From the NCBI RefSeq assembly GCF_918741275.1, contig NZ_CAKKNA010000002.1, positions 186,001-250,000 on the forward strand: a stretch of 64,000 nucleotides of DNA, written 5' to 3'. Position numbers and translations under genes: made by a program. Shown here piece by piece: positions 50,651 through 59,725 of this stretch. Source of the DNA: Bacillus sp. CECT 9360. Its GTDB lineage: Bacteria; Bacillota; Bacilli; Bacillales; DSM-1321. Within the stretch, counting starts at the first letter, position 1; every line of letters starts with the position of its first letter. Below the pieces are notes generated by a model. That model saw only the letters and a program-made list of their open reading frames with translations. It searched no databases and was not told where the DNA came from.

Positions 50651-52087
50651 GTGAGTCAACCAAAACAGAAGATAGCCGTTATCGGAGGAGGCATCACCGG
50701 ATTAGCTTCTGCTTTTTACCTTCAGAAGAAAGCCAGGGAAGAAAATCTGCCCTACGATGTAGTATTAATCGAAGCTTCACCCCGTCTAGGCGGAAAAGTG
50801 CAAACAGCGGTCCGTGACGGTTTTGTCATTGAGAAGGGACCGGATTCATTCGTTGCCCGAAAGGCGAGTGCATCCCGGCTTGCGAAGGAAATAGGGATGG
50901 AAGATAAGCTTGCTTATAATACTGCCGGTAAATCATATGTCCTTGTAAAAGGTCACCTTCACCCAATGCCTGGAGGTTCGATTATGGGGATCCCGACTGA
51001 GATAGGCCCTTTTGTAACAACCGGTCTATTTAGCCCATTTGGCAAATTTAGGGCAGCTGCTGATTTTGTCCTTCCGCGTTCTGATAAAAAAGGAGACCAG
51101 TCACTCGGTGAATTCTTCCGCCGCCGTCTTGGCAATGAAGTGCTGGAAAACTTAATCGAGCCTTTGTTGTCCGGAATATATGCCGGTGATATCGACCGAT
51201 TAAGTCTGATGTCGACATTCCCGCAATTTTATCAGGTAGAACAGGAGCATCGCAGTTTAATTGTCGGAATGAAGAAGACAACGCCGAAAGCACCAAAAAA
51301 TGCATCGAAAAAAGGTAATTTCCTGACCTTTACTACCGGCCTTCAATCTTTCATAGATGCGATTGAACAGCATTTAGTCCCAGGGTCAGTCTTAAAAGGG
51401 GTTCGTGTCGAGGATATTGTTCATGAAGGTAAGCAGTATAAACTTGATTTAAACAACGGGGAAGTAATCTACACCGATGCTATCATCGCTTCTGCCCCAC
51501 ATCAAGCGATTTCCGCAATGTTCTCACGCTATCCGTTTTTTGCACCGCTTAAAGAAATGTCAGCAACGAGCGTCGCTACCGTGGCGATGGCGTTTGAAGC
51601 TTCAGCCATCAAACAGGATATTGATGGCACGGGCTTTGTCGTTTCGCGAAACAGTGACTATACGATTACAGCCTGTACATGGACGCATAAAAAGTGGCCG
51701 CATTCCACACCTGATGGTAAGGTTTTACTTCGTTGCTATGTCGGACGTGCCGGTGATGAAACGATCGTCGATTTGTCGGATGAGGAAATTATCAAAATCG
51801 TTCTCGAAGACTTAAACAAGACCATGTCGATTACCGACAGGCCTGATTTCTCTATCGTCACACGCTGGAAAGATTCCATGCCGCAATATACAGTGGGACA
51901 TAAGCAGCGAATCGAGAGCGTGAAAAATGATGTCATGAAAGAATTGCCCGGGGTATTTCTGGCAGGTGGTTCATTTGAAGGAATTGGGCTGCCTGACTGT
52001 ATTGACCAAGCTGAAAGAGCTGTAGAAGACGTTGTTCAATTCCTGAAAAAAAATCAAATCTTACGCGAAAAAGAAACTGTCCAATGA
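50651..52087 (+). CDS. hemY: Coproporphyrinogen III / protoporphyrinogen oxidase HemY (CgoX)
   Basis: 478 residues. FAD-binding GGGITGLASAFYLQKKA near residues 12-28, GPDSFVARK near 64-72 and the C-terminal GGSFEGIGLPDCIDQAERAV near 436-455. It oxidises coproporphyrinogen III to coproporphyrin III in the Gram-positive heme route, using oxygen. GTG 50651 is preceded by GAAGGCGATG. Ends the heme operon at a terminator. Confidence 0.95.
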   Translation: MSQPKQKIAVIGGGITGLASAFYLQKKAREENLPYDVVLIEASPRLGGKVQTAVRDGFVIEKGPDSFVARKASASRLAKEIGMEDKLAYNTAGKSYVLVKGHLHPMPGGSIMGIPTEIGPFVTTGLFSPFGKFRAAADFVLPRSDKKGDQSLGEFFRRRLGNEVLENLIEPLLSGIYAGDIDRLSLMSTFPQFYQVEQEHRSLIVGMKKTTPKAPKNASKKGNFLTFTTGLQSFIDAIEQHLVPGSVLKGVRVEDIVHEGKQYKLDLNNGEVIYTDAIIASAPHQAISAMFSRYPFFAPLKEMSATSVATVAMAFEASAIKQDIDGTGFVVSRNSDYTITACTWTHKKWPHSTPDGKVLLRCYVGRAGDETIVDLSDEEIIKIVLEDLNKTMSITDRPDFSIVTRWKDSMPQYTVGHKQRIESVKNDVMKELPGVFLAGGSFEGIGLPDCIDQAERAVEDVVQFLKKNQILREKETVQ

Positions 52088-52107
52088 TTTTTGGGCAGTT
52101 TTTTTCC
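52074..52107 (+). terminator. Terminator of hemEHY
   Basis: AAACTGTCC / GGGCAGTTT stem with seven T residues, overlapping the hemY stop codon. Confidence 0.85.
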
Positions 52108-52188
52108 ATATTAGAACGAAAAAGGAAATTATTATATAATGTAATTAAGTACTAAAAAGTGGATTGAATAAAGACTGGGGGAATGATC

Positions 52189-52590
52189 ATGTTTTTAACA
52201 ACCATTCAGCCGCGCATTTCAGAAACAGACGGTGCGGGACATATCAATAATACTACGATTCCAATTTGGTTCGAGGCAGGCCGCGATGAAATTTTCAAGC
52301 TATTTACTCCGAGCATGCAATTTAAAGATTGGAAGCTGCTTCTCGTCAATATGAATATTGATTTCACACATGAAATTTTTTATGGTAGGGAAGTTATGGT
52401 TAAAACATGGATTGAACGCCTCGGAAATTCCAGCTTTACGATTAAAGAAGAAATTTATCAGGATGACATTTTGTGCGCAAAGGGATCTTCGGCATATGTC
52501 AATTATAACTTTCAACTTAAAAATTCAGAACGAATCCCGGATTACATACGTGAACAATTAAAAGGCCACTTAGAAATAATTGAAACTTAA
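52189..52590 (+). CDS. 4HBT-fold acyl-CoA thioesterase
   Basis: 133 residues, one hotdog domain. TDGAGHINNTTIPIWFEAGR near residues 12-31 is the YbgC/FadM-like active-site stretch (D, GHxNN, E), followed by DFTHEIFYGREVMVKTWIER. It hydrolyses acyl-CoA esters; chain specificity unknown. ATG 52189 has GGGGGA six bases upstream; ATG 52183 touches that site. Confidence 0.83.
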   Translation: MFLTTIQPRISETDGAGHINNTTIPIWFEAGRDEIFKLFTPSMQFKDWKLLLVNMNIDFTHEIFYGREVMVKTWIERLGNSSFTIKEEIYQDDILCAKGSSAYVNYNFQLKNSERIPDYIREQLKGHLEIIET

Positions 52591-52636
52591 GTCTATTCTT
52601 CTCTGAACATAGATTAGTAAAATAATTGATAAAAAA

Positions 52637-52669
52637 AGACCAGTCGCTCATTCAAGCGGCTGGTTTTTG
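52637..52669 (+). terminator. Terminator of thioesterase gene
   Basis: ACCAGTCGCT / AGCGGCTGGT hairpin with TTTTT tail. Confidence 0.8.
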
Positions 52670-52754
52670 AATGGATGCGCTTGTGAGATAAGGAACGCAT
52701 CTTATGGAAGCATCTGCTTTTATGAAAAGCAGAAGGTGAACACGGTATTAAAAA

Positions 52755-52889
52755 TTAATTGACTGATGAATGGAGGCAATGATCGCACTTGCTGCCATAA
52801 CATTCGTGCTGTTCTTCGATTTTGTGGCCACACTCTGAACATTGCTTGGCCGGTAAGTTCTTGAAAAATTCAACACTGCTTTGAATCAT
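52755..52889 (-). CDS. yhfH: YhfH-family zinc-ribbon small protein
   Basis: 44 residues: MIQSSVEFFKNLPAKQCSEC, then GHKIEEQHECYGSKCDHC and a short tail. Two C-x-x-C pairs form a probable zinc ribbon, and the EFFKNLPAKQCSECG start is the YhfH family pattern. GGAGG lies eight bases before ATG 52889. In B. subtilis yhfH lies in this same gene neighbourhood; function unknown. Confidence 0.82.
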   Translation of the reverse strand: MIQSSVEFFKNLPAKQCSECGHKIEEQHECYGSKCDHCLHSSVN

Positions 52890-53061
52890 ATTAATCAACC
52901 TCCATTAAATTTTCTGAATATTATTAACTTAATTTCATTGTATTATAACAGATAATTTTTGTCAACATATGTTTTATAACAAATTTCAAAAAGATGAAAT
53001 AATGATTACAATGATTTATGCTATGAGTAACTGATTGATACTGTATAAGGAGAGTGTAAGT

Positions 53062-53796
53062 ATGAAGATAACGGTGATTGGGTGCTGGGGAGGATATCCG
53101 GCGAAGAATGAGGCAAGCTCCGGCTATTTAATCGAATATGAGAATTATCGGATCCTCCTGGACTGTGGCAGCGGAGTACTTTCACAGCTACAAAACCATA
53201 TGAAACCGGAAGAATTGGATGCAGTTGTCTTAACGCATTACCATCCAGATCATGTAGCAGATATCGGTGTGCTGCAGCATGCTGTATTAATACAGAGCAT
53301 ACTCAATGGCTCGAAGACAAACATTCCGATCTATGGTCATACAATGGATGTGGCCGAGTTTGAAAAGCTTACTTATAAGGACATTACCCATGGAATGGCT
53401 TATTCGGAAGATGAACCCCTGCAAATCGGACCACTTACATTAACCTTTCTACGTACCAAGCATCCTGTTCCTTGTTTTGCGATGAGAATTGAAGCGGGAG
53501 GACAAGTTATTGTCTATACCGGAGACAGTGCCTATATGGAAGAACTTGCCGACTTCGCAAGTAATGCTAATGTGTTGCTGTGCGAGAGTAATTTTTATGG
53601 CGATATGGACGGTTCCGGCCCTGGGCATATGACCGGAAGAGAGGCTGGGAAAATAGCTGAAAAAGCGGATGTGCAGCTTTTACTCCTGACCCATCTTCCT
53701 CATTATGGTGATCATACACAGCTGAAAAAGGAAGCAGGGGAAAGCTTTAAGCGCGAAATTGCCGTCGCAAGGAACGCAATGGAGTTTCAGTTATAG
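53062..53796 (+). CDS. yhfI: MBL-fold metallohydrolase YhfI
   Basis: 244 residues, same length as B. subtilis YhfI. The metallo-beta-lactamase core is LTHYHPDHVADIG near residues 56-68 (HxHxDH), with TKHPVPCFAMRI near 132-143, YTGDSAY near 152-158 and LLTHLPHY near 212-219. Probably a phosphodiesterase or RNase Z-like hydrolase. AAGGAGAG precedes ATG 53062; the frame from 53035 is not needed. The lipoate ligase gene follows after 45 bp. Confidence 0.88.
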   Translation: MKITVIGCWGGYPAKNEASSGYLIEYENYRILLDCGSGVLSQLQNHMKPEELDAVVLTHYHPDHVADIGVLQHAVLIQSILNGSKTNIPIYGHTMDVAEFEKLTYKDITHGMAYSEDEPLQIGPLTLTFLRTKHPVPCFAMRIEAGGQVIVYTGDSAYMEELADFASNANVLLCESNFYGDMDGSGPGHMTGREAGKIAEKADVQLLLLTHLPHYGDHTQLKKEAGESFKREIAVARNAMEFQL

Positions 53797-53841
53797 AAAA
53801 TTTGTGTTAAACCGGAAAGCGATTATAGGAGGAACGTTAAC

Positions 53842-54831
53842 ATGTTATTTATCGATAACAAAGGAATTACAGACCCGCAGATTAATCTGGCAATCGAAGA
53901 ATATGCGTTGAAAAACCTGGACATTAATGAAACGTATTTATTATTTTATATAAATGAACCATCTATTATTATCGGGAAAAATCAAAACACGGTTGAAGAA
54001 ATCAATACCGATTATGTAGAGCAGAACGGCATTAAGGTTGTCCGCCGCCTTTCCGGTGGTGGTGCTGTATACCATGACACAGGTAATCTTAATTTCAGCT
54101 TTATCACTAAGGATGATGGGGAGAGCTTTCATAACTTTCAGAAGTTCACCGAACCGGTTATCAAGGCGCTTAAAAAGCTTGGCGTAAACGCAGAACTGAG
54201 CGGCCGGAATGATATTTTGGCAGAAGGAAAGAAGATTTCCGGAAACGCACAATTTTCAACAAAAGGCCGGATGTTCAGCCACGGAACGCTGCTGTTCAAT
54301 TCAGAAATGGAGCACGTAGTTTCTGCATTGAAGGTCAGAAAGGATAAGATTGAATCAAAAGGAATTAAGTCCATTAGAAGCCGAGTGACGAATATATCAG
54401 AATTTCTTAAAGAGCCGCTGATTATCGAGCAATTTAGGTCGCTGCTTTTGAGAAACATTTTTGAAGATAACGAAGAGATCCCGGAATATGTTCTCACAGA
54501 ACAAGATTGGGTGAATATTCATCAGCTTTCAAAAGAGAGATATCAAAACTGGGACTGGAACTATGGAAAATCGCCGAAATTCAACCTCCAGCATTCGCAT
54601 CGATTCCCTGTTGGATCGATTGATATCCGTCTTGAAGTAAACAAGGGCACCATCGAAAATTGTAAAATCTACGGTGATTTCTTTGGGGTCGGGGATGTAA
54701 ATGATATCGAGGAAAAACTAAAAGGCATTCGTTATGAAAAAGAATCGATTGAAAAAACGCTTGCAAATGTGGATGTTAAACATTATTTTGGTGATGTAAC
54801 AAAAGAAGAAATAGTTGGATTGATTTATTAA
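53842..54831 (+). CDS. lplJ: Lipoate-protein ligase LplJ
   Basis: 329 residues. RRLSGGGAVYHDTGNLNFSF near residues 70-89 is the lipoate-binding motif, GRNDILAEGKKISGNAQFS near 119-137 contains the catalytic lysine, and a C-terminal accessory domain completes the LplA/LplJ type. It activates free lipoate and attaches it to E2 and GcvH subunits. AGGAGG lies about nine bases from the ATG. Confidence 0.93.
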   Translation: MLFIDNKGITDPQINLAIEEYALKNLDINETYLLFYINEPSIIIGKNQNTVEEINTDYVEQNGIKVVRRLSGGGAVYHDTGNLNFSFITKDDGESFHNFQKFTEPVIKALKKLGVNAELSGRNDILAEGKKISGNAQFSTKGRMFSHGTLLFNSEMEHVVSALKVRKDKIESKGIKSIRSRVTNISEFLKEPLIIEQFRSLLLRNIFEDNEEIPEYVLTEQDWVNIHQLSKERYQNWDWNYGKSPKFNLQHSHRFPVGSIDIRLEVNKGTIENCKIYGDFFGVGDVNDIEEKLKGIRYEKESIEKTLANVDVKHYFGDVTKEEIVGLIY

Positions 54832-54837
54832 AAGAGG

Positions 54838-54868
54838 CCGCCTGTTTTGACAACAGGCGGTTAATTTA
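54838..54868 (+). terminator. Terminator of lplJ
   Basis: CCGCCTGTT / AACAGGCGG stem followed by TTAATTTATATTT; short T-tail. Confidence 0.65.
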
Positions 54869-54883
54869 TATTTGGAATTTAAA

Positions 54884-54980
54884 TCTGTGTTCGATTATGG
54901 GGTTTTCTGTTCGTTGATTTGAAATTGTGCTCGATTATGGGGATTTTCTGCTCGATAAATGAAATTTGTGCTTGAAATCC
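54884..54980 (+). repeat. Tandem repeats of about 20-21 bp, downstream of lplJ
   Basis: TGTGTTCGATTATGGGG, CTGTTCGTTGATTTGAAAT, TGTGCTCGATTATGGGGAT, CTGCTCGATAAATGAAAT and GTGCTTGAAATCC follow each other with a common (T/G)CTCGAT core. They lie just after the lplJ terminator. Confidence 0.7.
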
Positions 54981-55033
54981 AGAGTTTTTTCAACAACTTA
55001 GTCACAAAATGTTGCTACCTTTATTTTCTTTTA

Positions 55034-55085
55034 ATATAATATATTTTGAATATTGTAATTTAGAAAATGAATGATTACTCATTCA
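55034..55085 (+). promoter_or_regulatory. lcfB promoter region with FadR-type operator
   Basis: TGAATGATTACTCATTCA at 55068-55085 is a near-perfect palindrome and matches the B. subtilis FadR operator TGAATGAnTAnTCATTCA. It lies 28 bp before the lcfB start and just downstream of a TATAAT-like box (55034-55039). Confidence 0.8.
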
Positions 55086-55113
55086 TAAAATTCAATAGGG
55101 GAGGTAGGAATGT

Positions 55114-56664
55114 TTGAATATTACAGAACAACTTCATGAAACAGCAGTGAGAATTGCTGGAAAACCAGCTTATTACTTCATGGACCAGGCAACATCTTAT
55201 GGGGAATTGGATGGGGCGGTCACAAAGTTTGCAGATGGCTTACATAAGCTTGGTGTTTCAAAAGGGGATCACGTTGCATTGCTTTTAGGAAATTCACCGC
55301 ATTTCATCATTGGGATGTATGGGGCTTTAAGAGCAGGTGCCACCGTTATACCGGTCAATCCGATTTATACTCCAGACGAAATTGGTTATATCCTGAATAA
55401 TGGCGATGTAAAGGTGGTCATCGCATTGGATCTTCTGGTTCCGCTGTTAGAAAAATTGAATCCGATGCTGCCGAGCGTCGAGCATATGGTGATTTGCGAG
55501 ACGCAGCAGGAAAAAGGCGAAGCGGATATCAGCAAGCTTTCTATTTATCCCAAAATGAAATCGTTTACAAGTATGGTTGCTACCGGAGACTTGAGTTTTA
55601 CCGGTCCGGCTGTTGATGAAGAAGATACCGCGGTCATCCTGTATACCTCTGGAACAACCGGAAAACCAAAAGGGGCCATGCTGACACATAAAAATCTTTA
55701 TTCTAATGCAAATGATGTTGGCGATTATTTAAAAATCACAGAAGATGACCGCGTTGTCACGACATTGCCAATGTTTCATGTGTTCTGTTTGACAGTTGTA
55801 TTTAACGCACCTCTCATGAGGGGAGGTACATTGATTGTCGTTCCTAAATTCAGCCCCCAAGAGATTTTCAGGCTTGTGAAAAAATATGAAGCGACGGTGT
55901 TTGCGGGGGTACCGACCATGTATAACTTCCTCCAGCAATTCCCTGATGGAAATCCGGAAGACTTTAAGTCACTAAGACTATCTATTTCAGGAGGCGCATC
56001 ACTTCCAGTTGCGTTATTGAAAGCGTTCGAGCAAAAATTCAATGTGTTTGTTTCAGAAGGGTACGGTTTATCTGAAGCATCCCCTGTAACAACCTTTAAT
56101 CCACTTGACCGCCCACGAAAACCAGGTTCAATCGGGAGGAACATTCAAAACGTCGAGAACAAAGTTGTTAATGAAATGGGCGAAGAGGTTCCGATTAATG
56201 AGGTTGGTGAACTGATTGTCAAAGGGCCGAATGTAATGAAGGGGTATTATAAGCTTCCTGAAGAAACAGCTGCGACGTTGAAAAACGGCTGGCTTTACAC
56301 TGGTGATTTAGCACGAATGGATGAAGAAGGCTATTTCTACATCGTCGACCGCAAAAAAGAATTGATTATTGTAGGCGGTTACAATGTCTACCCTCGTGAA
56401 GTGGAAGAAGTATTATTTGCTCATCCGGATATTGTGGAAGCTGCTGTAATTGGCGTGCCTGATCCGAATCAGGGAGAAGTGGTACAAGCATTTGCCGTGA
56501 AAAAAAACGACGCGCTTACTGAAGCGGATTTGCTGACTTATTGTCGGGATCATCTTGCAAAATACAAAGTGCCGAAGAGCATTGAGTTCATAGACGAGCT
56601 ACCGAAAAATACAACAGGTAAAATTTTAAGGCGTTCACTAAAAGCTCAAGTGCTCCAGAATTAA
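55114..56664 (+). CDS. lcfB: Long-chain fatty-acid-CoA ligase LcfB
   Basis: 516 residues, close to B. subtilis LcfB (YhfL). ATP P-loop ILYTSGTTGKPKGAMLTHKN near residues 172-191, EGYGLSEASPVT near 313-324, WLYTGDLARMDEEGYFYIVD near 394-413 and KNTTGKILRRSLK near 499-511. It activates long-chain fatty acids. TTG 55114 is the first codon that fits GGGGAGG ten bases upstream. A FadR operator in the promoter predicts repression without long-chain acyl-CoA, and the enoyl-CoA hydratase gene nearby fits beta-oxidation. Confidence 0.93.
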   Translation: MNITEQLHETAVRIAGKPAYYFMDQATSYGELDGAVTKFADGLHKLGVSKGDHVALLLGNSPHFIIGMYGALRAGATVIPVNPIYTPDEIGYILNNGDVKVVIALDLLVPLLEKLNPMLPSVEHMVICETQQEKGEADISKLSIYPKMKSFTSMVATGDLSFTGPAVDEEDTAVILYTSGTTGKPKGAMLTHKNLYSNANDVGDYLKITEDDRVVTTLPMFHVFCLTVVFNAPLMRGGTLIVVPKFSPQEIFRLVKKYEATVFAGVPTMYNFLQQFPDGNPEDFKSLRLSISGGASLPVALLKAFEQKFNVFVSEGYGLSEASPVTTFNPLDRPRKPGSIGRNIQNVENKVVNEMGEEVPINEVGELIVKGPNVMKGYYKLPEETAATLKNGWLYTGDLARMDEEGYFYIVDRKKELIIVGGYNVYPREVEEVLFAHPDIVEAAVIGVPDPNQGEVVQAFAVKKNDALTEADLLTYCRDHLAKYKVPKSIEFIDELPKNTTGKILRRSLKAQVLQN

Positions 56665-56675
56665 ACAATTCATTC

Positions 56676-56710
56676 AAAAGGCGGGAGACTCATTCTCTCG
56701 CCTTTTTTTC
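56676..56710. terminator. Bidirectional terminator lcfB/CDF
   Basis: GGCGGGAG / CTCTCGCC stem (one G-T pair) with A-run and T-run, between convergent genes. Confidence 0.8.
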
Positions 56711-57685
56711 TTCGGTAAATTGTTGATCTTTAACAGAGCTCCACTTCGTTACTCCGTCATCTTCATCGAATTCAATCGTCACCTCGGTAACACCTTTTTC
56801 AGCCATAATCCTTTCTTCCAGCCTGTCTTTTATGTTATCCGCTTCGGCGATGGTCAAGTTCGGGTCTATTTCAATCTCTAATTCAACATGAAGGTCCTCT
56901 CCTTCTTTTAATACGGTTACCATCTGGATGTCCTTTACTCCCGAATCTTTCATCGCTATGTCGCCGATTTTTTGTTCCATATATTCATCCGCTTCTCCAA
57001 GGACACCCGCTGCATTATCAAGGAATACCTTACCGACTACAAAAAACATCATGACTCCGATTAAGATGGAGGCGATCCCTTCTGCCTCATGGAAGGGGGT
57101 GAATTTAGAAATGATAATGGCCATTATGGCGAGAAGCCCTCCAAGTGTTGCGACGATATCCTCCAAGAATACGAGTTTGGTAGCGGGTTTTCCTTTTTTA
57201 AAGCTGGCAAAACTTTTAGGAATGATTTCAAGTCCTTTGGCTTCAACTCCGGCATCATGAAGAAGCTCTTTCATCGCCTTATAGAGGACAAATGCTTCTA
57301 AGATTACTGCTGTCCCTAAGACCAACACATTGAGAAGGAATCCCTCAGATTCTACCGGATGAATGATGTGATGGTATCCTTCGATAATCGTCTCATAGGA
57401 CATGATGCCGACAATCAATACAGCACCGAGGAGTACAAGATGCACTAAACGTCCGAAACCACCCGGAAAGCGATCAGTTGGTGCCTTTTTGCTCAAGGCA
57501 GAACCGGTAAAAACAAAAAATTGGTTAGCTGAATCTCCTATACTATGCATTGTTTCCGCAAACATGGCTACATTGCCCGTCAATACATAGGTGCCTCCCT
57601 TTATTACAGCAATCACGGCATTCACTAAGGCAGCTATCAAGGCCGACTTATTCCCTTGTTTTAACAAGACTAATAGATCCTTCAA
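56690..57685 (-). CDS. Cation diffusion facilitator (CDF) family transporter
   Basis: 331 residues. Six membrane segments in the N-terminal 225 residues, with ETMHSIGDSANQFF near residues 44-57 (HSxxD metal site in helix 2) and EAEGIASILIGVM near 200-212, then a C-terminal cytosolic domain with LHVELEIEIDP near 271-281. Group resembles the SLC30A9-type branch. Exports divalent metal such as zinc or manganese; the exact metal is not decided by sequence. Convergent with lcfB. Confidence 0.85.
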   Translation of the reverse strand: MKDLLVLLKQGNKSALIAALVNAVIAVIKGGTYVLTGNVAMFAETMHSIGDSANQFFVFTGSALSKKAPTDRFPGGFGRLVHLVLLGAVLIVGIMSYETIIEGYHHIIHPVESEGFLLNVLVLGTAVILEAFVLYKAMKELLHDAGVEAKGLEIIPKSFASFKKGKPATKLVFLEDIVATLGGLLAIMAIIISKFTPFHEAEGIASILIGVMMFFVVGKVFLDNAAGVLGEADEYMEQKIGDIAMKDSGVKDIQMVTVLKEGEDLHVELEIEIDPNLTIAEADNIKDRLEERIMAEKGVTEVTIEFDEDDGVTKWSSVKDQQFTEEKKARE

Positions 57686-57899
57686 AAGACTCCCCCCTTA
57701 ATTGTTTTGATTAAGTCTTATATTCCCTTGTTGAATGCAGAAAAACCTCAAAAGACTACGAAACAAAGTTTATACGTTCCTTAGGATAAAGATTTATAAA
57801 CTGAGGGAATTTTGCGTTTTGTGGCTTACACTTTACTGAAAACGGGAAAAGACTCAGTAAAGTAAGACAGCAAGAAAAAATTGGAAGGAAGTGGTAACC

Positions 57900-58676
57900 A
57901 TGCCCTCCATCTTATATGAAGTACGTTCAAAAATCGCATATGTCACGCTCAATCGCGAGGAGGCATTAAACTCACTAAACTCCACAACTATTGAGCGACT
58001 CAGTAATGTTGTGAGAGATATTTCAATTAACCCACAGGTGAGTGTGGTCATTATAAGCGGTAGTGGAGATAGGGCTTTTTGTGCAGGGGCAGATATTAAG
58101 GATCCTGATTTTCAATCACCATCAAAGTTAGTACAAGCGTCAAGGAAGCTTGGCGAGTTGTTCGATGCCATTGAAGACTTGCCTCAGCCAACGATTGCGG
58201 CGATAAATGGGTATGCATTTGGGGCGGGGTTTGAATTGGCGTTGGCCTGTGACCTGCGTATAATCGTGGACCAAACGCTGCTTGGGCTTCCGGAAACAAA
58301 GCTCGGCTTAATACCTGGAGCCGGAGGAACCCAGAGACTGCCGCGGCTGATCGGAGAGTCACGGGCCTTGGAATTGATATTGTCAGCTAAAAGAATCACT
58401 TCATTGGAGGCTTATCAGTACGGGATTGTGACTAAAGTTGTTTCCAATAATGAGCTTGAGGAAGAGGCTTTTCACCTTGCGTATCTAATTTTGGATAACG
58501 CACCAATCGCCGTGCAACAAGCAAAGTTTGTTGTGAAACATGGGATGAAGACAGATCTTCGGACTGGTTTAAAGTTAGAGAAACTCGGATTTATAAAAAC
58601 AGTTACGACTGAAGATAGAGAGAAAGGCTTAGCAGCATTTTTTGAGAAAACACCACCGGAATTCACCGGTCATTAA
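57900..58676 (+). CDS. Enoyl-CoA hydratase/isomerase family protein
   Basis: 258 residues. GDRAFCAGADIKDPDF near residues 58-73 and NGYAFGAGFELALACDLRI near 104-122 form the oxyanion hole, and PETKLGLIPGAGGTQRLPRL near 131-150 carries the catalytic glutamates, all intact. It hydrates trans-2-enoyl-CoA in beta-oxidation and probably works with LcfB. ATG 57900 follows GGAAGTGG; GTG 57891 overlaps that site. A terminator follows. Confidence 0.9.
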   Translation: MPSILYEVRSKIAYVTLNREEALNSLNSTTIERLSNVVRDISINPQVSVVIISGSGDRAFCAGADIKDPDFQSPSKLVQASRKLGELFDAIEDLPQPTIAAINGYAFGAGFELALACDLRIIVDQTLLGLPETKLGLIPGAGGTQRLPRLIGESRALELILSAKRITSLEAYQYGIVTKVVSNNELEEEAFHLAYLILDNAPIAVQQAKFVVKHGMKTDLRTGLKLEKLGFIKTVTTEDREKGLAAFFEKTPPEFTGH

Positions 58677-58711
58677 ATCCGGGCAGTTTGGATAAAATAG
58701 TTGTACCTAAC

Positions 58712-58739
58712 AAAAGACTCCTTTACCGGAGTTTTTTTG
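58712..58739 (+). terminator. Terminator of enoyl-CoA hydratase gene
   Basis: ACTCC / GGAGT short stem with TTTACC loop and seven T residues. Confidence 0.6.
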
Positions 58740-58889
58740 CAGCCAAGTATTGCATAAAACTTTCTTACTTGCATAAGGGCCACTACGGTTAATCTCCTCC
58801 TTACAATCGCGAATCAGCAAATTTTCTTTATTGATATGCGCATATTTTCAAGGTATCATATTTGGAAAAATATTTATTAGAGGAGAGAT

Positions 58890-59435
58890 ATGATGAGAGA
58901 TGTTAGCTTGCTGGAGATTTTTAGACATCACATCACCCAAAAATATTTGAACCGATCCGGGATGGCCCACGCGCTGGCCGTTTCTTATCATGCCTTTAAC
59001 ATGGCAAAAGCACAGGGAGAGGATGTTGATATTGCCGCAAAAGCGGGACTGCTTCATGATATGGGGCATTTCACCTGGTATCGGAACGGCAAATGGGATT
59101 ACGATCTTTATAAACAGAATGACATCCATGCAATCAAAGGTGCCGAAAGAGCCCACAAGCTCTTAATCCGCCTTGGAGAAAATCCGGTTAAAGCAAAAAC
59201 GATTTCGCTTGCAATTTTGTTTCATACCGATTCTTTTCTTCCGACGAATGATATTGTTCGCACAAAGCTGCAGCAAATCGTAAAATGGGCCGATGAAAAG
59301 GATGAGGAAGAGGGCGGCCTGCATCATTATCGCAAGATCGATTTTGAAAGAGCGGAACAAAGCATCATCCGCCTTGATGAAAGGATCGATGAGGAAGAAC
59401 AGAAAAAGCAGATCGACGAAGGAACCCCCACATAA
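58890..59435 (+). CDS. HD-domain phosphohydrolase-like protein
   Basis: 181 residues. An HD domain with MAHALAVSYHAFNMAKAQG near residues 24-42 and LLHDMGHFTWY near 54-64; further histidines in AIKGAERAHKLL and ILFHTDSFLPT. Acts probably as a nucleotide phosphohydrolase; the substrate is unknown. The C-terminus is a highly charged helix. AGGAG precedes two adjacent ATG codons (58890, 58893); either could be used. Confidence 0.8.
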   Translation: MMRDVSLLEIFRHHITQKYLNRSGMAHALAVSYHAFNMAKAQGEDVDIAAKAGLLHDMGHFTWYRNGKWDYDLYKQNDIHAIKGAERAHKLLIRLGENPVKAKTISLAILFHTDSFLPTNDIVRTKLQQIVKWADEKDEEEGGLHHYRKIDFERAEQSIIRLDERIDEEEQKKQIDEGTPT

Positions 59436-59725
59436 ACCATTATGATAACATGATGGTTACTATGTGCAGATAGTAAATGATGAACTTTTCCTATCTGCCT
59501 GTACAATGATGCTTAATGCCTCTAAAAAAGACTCGCCAATCGGAAAGTTTTGATCATCCCCTTTTAGAGAATCTTCTTTTCCCTGACAACCACACCAAGC
59601 TCTTCATTTACCTATTAACAATCCATAAGTTAAATTAAATTCTTTCGTATTTTGAAAAATTAGTTGAAAAAATGTCAGTATTTTAAGAAAATATAAGGAA
59701 CGATGATTTAAAGGGGGAAAGAACG

